Below, piece by piece: positions 56,922 to 64,000 of a stretch of 64,000 bases of DNA. The notes under the pieces were generated by a model that had not been told where the DNA came from, made no database searches, and was given only the letters and a program-made list of their open reading frames with translations. Each line of letters opens with the position of its first letter. The first letter of the stretch is position 1. Source of the stretch: Tetradesmus obliquus (lineage: Eukaryota > Chlorophyta > Chlorophyceae > Sphaeropleales > Scenedesmaceae); the NCBI GenBank assembly GCA_030272155.1, contig CP126192.1:2576501-2640500 (forward strand), written 5' to 3'. Made by a program: the position numbers and the translations under genes.

Positions 56922-57537
56922 TCAGGCCCTTGGTGGCTTGCAAGGAACGGGGTTACAAAGGACAGCCTGAGGCTGGCACTGTGAGTCATCCTAGGAGGCC
57001 TGCAGTGCAGCATGCACTGGCACGCCCAGACTAGAAGGCACCGCACCCATCAACAGTGTCGCACCCGGTAGTGGTAGTGATGGTCTCGCACTTGGCCTAA
57101 GTGCCACAGTGGCCAGTTCCTTAGTCTGCTGTCTCAGCAGAACATCTCTGTAAAGAGCGCCATGCTGGCATCATGTGCGTGACTTCGTTGCGTCACTCGA
57201 ACTACTGCTATTGCTACTTCTAGCAGCATTGCTGGAGCTGAGAACTCCCGACGATTACTCACCCAACAGTGAGACAACAAGCAATCTCTAGCACACTAGC
57301 ACACTACTTTGAATAGGTGGGAACTGCTGGCCGTGGTTGACGCCCGACCCACCAACAGCTAAGCCACGCAACTGCTAGCATCAAAGTCATCAGGTGCTGG
57401 TGGGCTCACTGAGCGTACTGTACAGAACAACATCCCAAGGCCCTAGGGCTGCACAGTGCAACACGTCCGCATGTAGTAGCACCGCATCAACACTTTTATA
57501 ACCAACAGATATGCTCGAAGGGCTTTGCCAATGCCTG
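56922..57537. other. Convergent spacer, nothing recognised
   Basis: About 600 bp between the end of the duplicated SKI2 exon and the end of the BTB gene on the other strand. No ORF, repeat or RNA gene is supported. Confidence 0.5.
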
Positions 57538-59712
57538 TCACTCCATACCCATGACCGCAGCATGCAGGTGCAGGCAGCCGTTGCTGTGCACCAGGTCCTG
57601 CGCGCGCAGGTGTGCCTTAGTAGCAGCCCAGCTGGCCTGGTGAAGCTGCAGCATGCTAGCCTCGCCCCAGCTGTCTCCATTGCTAGACGTGGCTGTGAAG
57701 GGTCGCATACATTGTGGTCTGTCACGAGGTTTCCTGAGCTCAAAGGAGCAGGTGACCTGGCACACAGCAGCTGCAGGGGCATAGAGGCTCACAAAGCCCG
57801 CTACCTCCAAGCCTGGCTTATTGTCTGTGCCATCTAGCTGCATCTGCAGCTGAAACCGGGCGCCTTGCCAGATGTGCAACGTGCCATACACAACCCTATA
57901 AGCAGAGGAGTCTTCATGGCTGCACTCAAACACCTCCTTCAGCGTCTGCAGCGGCAGCCGTAGTTGCAGCTGCAGCTGGCGCATGGCTGATGCTGGCCGC
58001 TGCTCAGCACTCCAGGCTGGGTACTTAGCAAGCACCGGGCTCTTGTCAGCTAGTGCCTGCACCAGCTGAGTCTGGTTGCTATGTGCTGCAGTGGCCAGTG
58101 TACAGGCGACCGCCAGCTCCTGGGGAGTGAAGCATTGCTGCGCCAGCTCACTGTCTGCCAATGTTGTCGCCACATACAGCGGCGTGCAGTGCTGCAGGCA
58201 AACATCAACGGCAGTCATGGCGCACGCGTTAGTAGCAGAACCACATCCAGTGAGTCACATTTGTCAGAGACACAACGTTGCGGACACACCATTACCTGCA
58301 TAGCAAGCGTTGTGGTGGAACTCAGAGCAATGCGGCTGACACCACAGGATTCTATGCTGTGCACTCAAGCCAATCACAGATTATAGCGCCTCAATGGAAC
58401 CATGCAGCGCAATGTCGAGACAGCCTGGCAAACTGCTGCCCGCGACTGTTATGACCGCAACTGGCAAGTGCTTGCTCTGGCCATCGGTACCAGCAGCATT
58501 CATCGTACGCACTACGTGTAACACACCGTGCGCATGTGACACAAACCCACGCTAGGATGTGCTAGCATACCTGCATCCTCACAAGCTCAGCCAACGCCTG
58601 TACGGATGGCGATGGCTGCGTGTCTGATGAGTCGACCCTTGACCACCACCAGCGTTCAACGGTGTAGAACACAGTATTCTCGCTTGCAACTCGAGTGCGG
58701 CCATCTTGCAGCAGCTGCAGCAGCGCTGGCTGTGGCAGGTCCAGCAGCAACTGCTGCTTGTCTTCATCTGCCCACACCTGCTCCAGATCACCCAGCTCCT
58801 GTTGCAGCTTCTCCCCTGCTGCTGCAAACAGCGGCTTGCAGGCGTCCAGCTCAGCACAGCCAGGGGGCAGCTCATACAGCGCATTGATAGTTTACCACTG
58901 TATGTCTGCGGGGGCGATGCTGGCGAAGGCTGCTGTTACTGCTGCCAGCACCTTGGGCACGCCATAGCTGTCAGCCAGCAGCAGCAGCTGCAGCAGCTGC
59001 TCCTGGCTGCAGGCACTGACGTCAGGCTGTGCTGCGTACATCCCCCGCACCAGAATCTCCCCTTCTGCCAGCTGGCCTGCAAATTGGTCATGGTGGGCAG
59101 CATACATGTTGCAGCAGCGAGAGTAAGGCAGTCACTCGCAGCACGTGACGTGCTGCCAGCTGCCACCAACAAAGCCGTGCTGTTTTGTGAAATATGAATG
59201 GCAGCCGACGACAGCAAGGCCCAACTGAAGCAGATGCACACACCTTTAAAATGATGTGCGCGCAACCAGCAACAGCGTGTCACATGTATGATGTGCTTGA
59301 GGAGGCCATACTTCAGGCATCTGTCAAATAAGCACTGTACAGAGACCTTACCTAGGCCAGCCAAACCTACCTGCGGGCACTGGGATGCTGATCTTCAGCT
59401 TGCCGTTGCTCCATCCCCCTTCCAGTGCAGCAGCTTAGCCTTACAAAAGGAGCTGCATCCATACAGCACAGCACTGTGGCCTGGCATGATCTTTGTTTCT
59501 GGTGCCACACTGCTGCAGCCGGATCCCTTGCCGTTACGGTGGGAGGTACTCGCTGAGCCACCGCTCAGCTGCCAGCTTTCCCCGGAAGTGCTGTGACCGT
59601 CTGTGTCAACATGCAGATTCAGATGCTCTGCATGTTCTGCAAGCACCATGGAGATGTCTGAGAGCTCTGTGCTGCCATACAGGTCGCTGTAGTCGGGTGC
59701 TGCAGCTGACAT
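57538..59712 (-). pseudogene. BTB-BACK domain protein, frameshifted and with in-frame stop
   Basis: BTB-BACK proteins usually act as substrate adaptors of CUL3 ubiquitin ligases. Exons (minus): 59712-59371, 59076-58571, 58191-57538. The N part has a BTB fold (SDISMVLAEHAEHL, KIMPGHSAVLYGCSSFCKAKLL). Just after LLHWKG, at a G-run near 59418, the frame needs one extra base to continue into KLKISIPVPA. Exon 2 continues the BTB (GEILVRGMYAAQP, LLLLADSYGVPKVLAAV) into BACK, but after ADIQW a TAA (58896-58894) interrupts; the frame goes straight on with TINALYELPPGC without any intron signal. The third exon (HCTPLYVATTLADSELAQQC) carries the rest of BACK and a beta-rich C terminus, open to its TAG-type end. 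Two lesions suggest a recent pseudogene; two assembly errors are the alternative. Confidence 0.7.
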
Positions 59713-60953
59713 GGTGCAGCGCTTACAGCAGGGCTGGCAAAGGGATGGCAGCCTGCAGTAAGGCTACATTCCACATCTAATACATAACCATAGTAATCGC
59801 AACCGCAATGCAATGCCCTGGCGCGCGGGAGCTTGTGGGCTCAGCAAAGGGCCCTTTGGTTCCCCGGTGTTCCGGGGAACCGGGCCTGGCTTGAGATTCC
59901 ACCGAGCAGCAAGATTGTACTGATCTGGCACGTCTGTGACGCTAAAGTGTTGACATAGAAACTAGTTAAAAATTTGGCGAATGTACACAGGGCACAGTAG
60001 CAGAAGAATGAGCTGTCGACACTTTTGCAGCTGCTCACTTCAGTGCTGGCACGGATAACATTCAACATCAAACCCCGCAAGGCCAACGAGTGTGGTTCCC
60101 TGACGCTAGGAAGTCTTTTAGTCGGTCGTGACTGCAAAGAAAGTGGTCTGAATAGCTGCAAGCGCTGCTCCGCTCAGATGTGTCGACGGGCAACTCAGGG
60201 CGGTGCGCGGAAGGTCATTACGTCGCAGGTGCACACCCATACTTGGACCTCGCACGCAGGCCAACACCACCAATGGCAGAATAGAACGTTCAACATTGTT
60301 TGCAACATTTTTTTTGCAGCAGCACATGTTGCGTCACTCTCTAGGCGCCGGCTGTGCGTATTGCATGTGTTTGGATGTATGTAGGTCTAACAGTAGGCCA
60401 GTGCTGGTCACCAGGTACCTGATGGTACCAAAGGATGAACCATAACATGCATGCACACAGTTTCAAAGGCATCAGGACAGAAGTTACAGAAAACGCAGAG
60501 TCACAAAGCTCATAGCACACGAAACCGCAACAGCAATACACCGGCGTCAGCGCCGTCACCTGCCCCAACTTGCAAACCGCCTGGACCTGGCGGTTGGAAC
60601 TGGTGTCAACCTGTTGACACGACTTCATATCGACCCGTTGACACGATCTCATATCAAGGTGATCATCGTCGACCCAAATGCTTGCAGCCTAGGCTGCTAC
60701 CCTGGCGAGCAGGCCATAGCATGTGTATGCTGACAGCAACACCTGGCTGGACTTGGACCACTCGAGCTGCTGCCGCACAAGATGACGTACATGCCTGAAA
60801 GCTGTCCCCTCGCCAATCCTACGCGCCTGATACAACTGCACGACTGCTGTATCTCCAACGCATTTTTGGAAGATGCTGTGGCAAACAAACACTCAATTGC
60901 AATTCTGACGAACACCTTCTATGCCTACAAGCTGCCATACCATCAGCCACACT
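59713..60953. other. Spacer with a strong hairpin and a short tandem repeat
   Basis: Between two minus-strand genes. GGTTCCCCGG (59858-59867), loop TGTT, CCGGGGAACC (59872-59881) form a perfect 10-bp stem. A ~24-bp unit containing CCTGTTGACACGACTTCATAT is doubled at about 60609-60657. ORFs here do not resemble known proteins. Confidence 0.5.
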
Positions 60954-63900
60954 TCACACATCTTCCCAGTCCTCGTCCTCTGCGTCATCACCAGCAGCAT
61001 CGCCGTCACTAGCAGCAGCTGCTGCCGCCGCCCCGTTGCTGCCGCCCCCTCCCAGCGGCACAGCCTCCCAGTCATCCGCCTCGCCAGGCTCAGCCTCCTG
61101 CGCAGCACAGTCGCAGTGGGCAGCAGCAGCAGCAGCAGCAGCAGCAGGTGAACACCGCTGTGCAGGGGTGAACGTGTGCAGGGGTCGGGTGCACTGCATC
61201 GCAGGACACCTGCTGTGTAGCAGCTAGTCGTGCACATGCCACATGCAGGATCACAATTCAACAACACAGTGCATAAACAATTCACCCCTGGTCACCCAAA
61301 GTCACAGTCCATAGCGGCCAGCAAACCTGCAAGCCCTTCACTTTCACGCAAGCAGCAGTAGCACCAGACGGCCCCACCCCTTACACGCACCTGCTTGAAC
61401 TCTGGCTTTACTTCCTCCTTGAATGCCAGGCTGTCAGGCTCAGGCTTGACACCCAGCCCCTGCTCAGCCTTGGCCAGGTCAGCTTTCATGTCAGCTGACA
61501 CATCCTGCTGCTGCTGCTCTGGAGGGTGGCCGTGCTGCTGCTGCTGCTGCTTGTAGGCCGACATGAGCCAGGGAGGCAGTGGCTTGGAGGCAGCCTGCAC
61601 GGGCAGGCAGCGTGAACAGAACTGAGACATGTAACAGCGTTGCTGCAACATGTTGCAGAGGGTGTGCCTGCCATTGAGCATCACACGCATTGCAGGAGCT
61701 TGTGTCACTTTTTGTGGTGGGTTGTCCCCGGGAAATCCACATGCTGCACCATGCACGAGAATGCTGACAGACAAAAACTGATGTGCACAGGCCGCGCTCA
61801 GTGACCGGTCAGCAATGCACATGCATCTGCATACGCATAGATTGCAACAGCAGCCGACTCCACCCTGCCGGTAGCACACACCTGGTTTGCCCGCTGCTGC
61901 TGCTGCTGCGACTGCAGCCAGGGTGGCAGTGCCTTTGGTGCAGAACCACCCCCGCCTCCTCCAGCTGCTGCTGCAGCTGCTGCTCCGCCCAGTGCTGCTG
62001 CCCCGCCTCCTGGGCCTCTGCTGCTGCCTGCTGCTGCTGCTGCTGCACCTGGCAGGCCTGCTGCTACTGCCTCCTGGTGCTCTGCGCTGCTGTCATGCCA
62101 TGTAACTGAGACCTTGGTGCCTGCGTGCACCTCAGGCTTGCTCTGCGCCCTGGCTGCTGCGCCAGTGGCCTCCGTGTCAATGGCTGCAGCAGCGGCACGA
62201 GACAAAGACATACAGACAACAGCATCCATCAGCACAAATGGCTGGCAAGTGGCTTGCCAGTGTAAGCGCGGCACATAGCAGACAAGTGCCAGCTGATGCT
62301 ACGGGTGCAGCGGCAACCCTGTAGTGCAACATGATGTGTGCGCAATGCATAGCGATGGTGTCAGCTCGACGCTATGGGGTTGCACACCACTACAACCACT
62401 CTCAGGCGACACCAGCGCACACTGTACAACTGTGCTCGCATCACTGCCACGTGCAATGCCGCGGCCCTTGCTCACTCTGCACGCGCTGCCGGATGGCGAT
62501 CTCGTTGTGCACCCAGCCGTTGTAGCTCAGGAAGTCGGGCGGGGTCAGGCCCATGCAGGCGGCCAGCTGCGCAGTGAGCGGCGCCATGGCTGCATCAAAC
62601 GCATCATGCATGGCGCGCGCCCTCTGCGGACCAAAAAAGGAAGACAAGCAAAGGAAGGATGATGGCGTAAATGCTGAAAAGGAGCAGTGGTGAGAGGCGC
62701 AACGGCTGCAGGGTCGACTCCAGCATGCGGACCCTCTGTGGACAACAGACCAGAAAGTGGTGCAGCAGACTCGGGAGTAAGTGTGGCAAAAGACGCAGCA
62801 GTGTGACAGCCTGATAGGCAGCAGCGGCTACCCAAGCCTGAGGCATGTTGAATGTGCCAGCCGTAACATCGCAACAAGGGGCGGAGGCCAGAGGGATCCA
62901 GTGAGACATACACTACTGCTGCCAAGATGCATCCGGCATTTCCTGCTGCTATTCAAGCTACCCAGCGCCTGCATGGGGCTATAACTGCCGGGCATGGCAA
63001 GAACAAAACAGTATCCATCACTTATTGATCTGCACAGGTTGCATGCATATGTACATATGCCTGGCCGCGCACCTTCTGGCGCTCTTTCCTGTCCTCCATG
63101 TTGCCAGTGATCGTGCCGTCTTCGTCCAGCACCATATCAATCTCGCTGCCGCAGATGTCGCAGGTCAGCTGCTTGCTGCGGCTGCCGGGCGGCGGCATGA
63201 GCTTGAACACGTCCATGCTGTCGAATGTCCTGCCGCAGTTCACGGTGGGGCATTTGTACTTTTGCACCGCGTTGTTGCCACGCATCTGCTTCTGCAGGAT
63301 GAAAGGGTGAACAAAGAGAGGAGAAAGAGTCAGGGGACAAGCGGTTGCTTGGCAAGCAGCTGATGCACGCACCGCCATGTCCAGCAACGCACTAACTTTT
63401 GAAGGGACCGTCCAGATGCACAGCAGTCAGGGCACTCATGCAGCTGTTACCAGCCAGAGTACAGCCAGACGCTGCATGTGTCCTGCAAGCAGCGCCGCAG
63501 TCTACACACACCATGCAGCACTCGCTGGCAGCAGCAGGGTGCAGCGCACAGTCCAAGCACCAACCAGCAGCTTGATGCTGCATGTGCCCTGCAAGCAGGG
63601 CTGAGGCCTGCACAGCCCACACAGCCCTGTCTGGTGCACCACATGGGTACAAAGAAGTGCAGCGCACAGGCAACTGCGTGCAACTGTCTGTGAGCAGCCC
63701 CACGCGCCTGCCAGTTCTTCTTCATCATGGCCAGCCGCCAGCGCACGCTGTCCAGCATGCGTGGGTAGTCCAGCGCGCAGTAGCTGATGATGCGCCCCGC
63801 CACGATGCCCTCGTCTTCTTCCTCAGCATCTGCAGCCAATTGGAGTTGAACCAGGATTTCGAGCATGTTTTAAATCACCCATGCCTAGAGCATGGTGCAA

Positions 63901-64000
63901 CCAAGACAGACAATAACAGACCCCGCTTTGGGAGGATTCACAGCACTTCATGCCCACCTGCAACGTTTGTGCCTTCCTGCCCCGGCGCCGGCCGCAGCCC
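60954..64000 (-). CDS. TFIIE alpha subunit (general transcription factor), 3' part
   Basis: The large subunit of TFIIE, which recruits and regulates TFIIH at RNA polymerase II promoters. Exons in the window (minus): 64000-63958 (partial), 63829-63708, 63291-63073, 62623-62476, 62183-61882, 61594-61391, 61097-60954, TGA stop. The winged-helix end matches the family (YCALDYPRMLDSVRWRLAMMKK), followed by the zinc ribbon KYKCPTVNCGRTF ... LTCDICGSEID and a helical AMHDAFDAAMAPLTAQL block. The spacing of the first Cys pair (CPTVNC, four residues between) is wider than the usual two. The C-terminal half is Ala/Gln/Gly-rich, with two copies of a PLPPWLMS/ALPPWLQS motif each followed by poly-Gln, and an acidic end (DDAEDEDWEDV). 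One intron (63707) seems to use a GC donor. The N terminus lies beyond the right edge. Confidence 0.82.

Noticed and set aside
290-59000. Stop-codon reassignment to explain the in-frame TAG (292-290) and TAA (58896-58894)
   Set aside because: The kinase and SKI2 reading frames end cleanly at TAG where the families end, and other genes end at TGA. Lesions in two single genes are simpler.
62690-62760. Possible exon shadow upstream of the TFIIE-alpha exon starting at 62623
   Set aside because: An acceptor followed by AGGGTCCGCATGC is suggestive of AGGGCGCGCGCCATGC, but similarity stops after ~15 bp. Too weak to count.

Overview
The window looks like nuclear DNA of a green alga, probably a chlorophycean. 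The genes are dense in short introns with GT-AG (sometimes GC-AG) borders, the DNA is rich in CTG/CAG runs that become poly-Ala, poly-Gln and poly-Leu in six frames, and the protein set is plant/algal: a WD40-linked TKL kinase, an MBOAT wax-synthase relative, a truncated haemoglobin and a GT23-like glycosyltransferase. No rRNA gene, complete tRNA or bacterial operon is seen. Exon models were built by hand from splice signals and reading phase, so borders are inferences, but most models stay in frame over many junctions.

Layout, left to right. 1-3.4 kb is a mobile or viral-derived patch: an archaeo-eukaryotic primase joined in frame to the start of an origin-binding-protein-type helicase but split by a TAG, a small basic ORF, a tRNA-like fragment, hairpins and an orphan ORF. 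3.9-8.3 kb has one minus-strand exon of unknown function and a seven-copy ~151-bp tandem array. 8.3-20.7 kb (minus) is one 17-exon gene for a ~2563-residue WD40/TKL-kinase fusion. 21.8-24.8 kb (plus) is an MBOAT_2/wax-synthase-like acyltransferase. 26.2-30.4 kb (plus) is a secreted or membrane-anchored SGNH hydrolase-like protein. 30.4-34.9 kb is mostly spacer with tandem repeats. 34.9-36.8 kb (minus) is a truncated haemoglobin with a Gln-rich tail. 36.8-39.5 kb is spacer with a cluster of GC-rich palindromes. 39.5-42.4 kb (plus) is a GT23-type glycosyltransferase. 44.5-56.6 kb (plus) is a ~29-exon SKI2 exosome-cofactor RNA helicase. 57.5-59.7 kb (minus) is a BTB-BACK gene broken by a frameshift and a stop. 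61-64 kb (minus) is the 3' part of the TFIIE-alpha gene, which runs off the right edge.

The most unusual signal is architectural. In the kinase and SKI2 genes, introns next to exons carry one or more partial copies of that exon, always including the splice site: acceptor plus exon start upstream, or exon end plus donor downstream. Most lie 90-135 bp from the original. One SKI2 copy has lost the DEVH motif, and a degenerate second terminal exon follows the SKI2 stop. I call these exon shadows. The genes are unrelated housekeeping, signalling and metabolic genes; no pathway links them.
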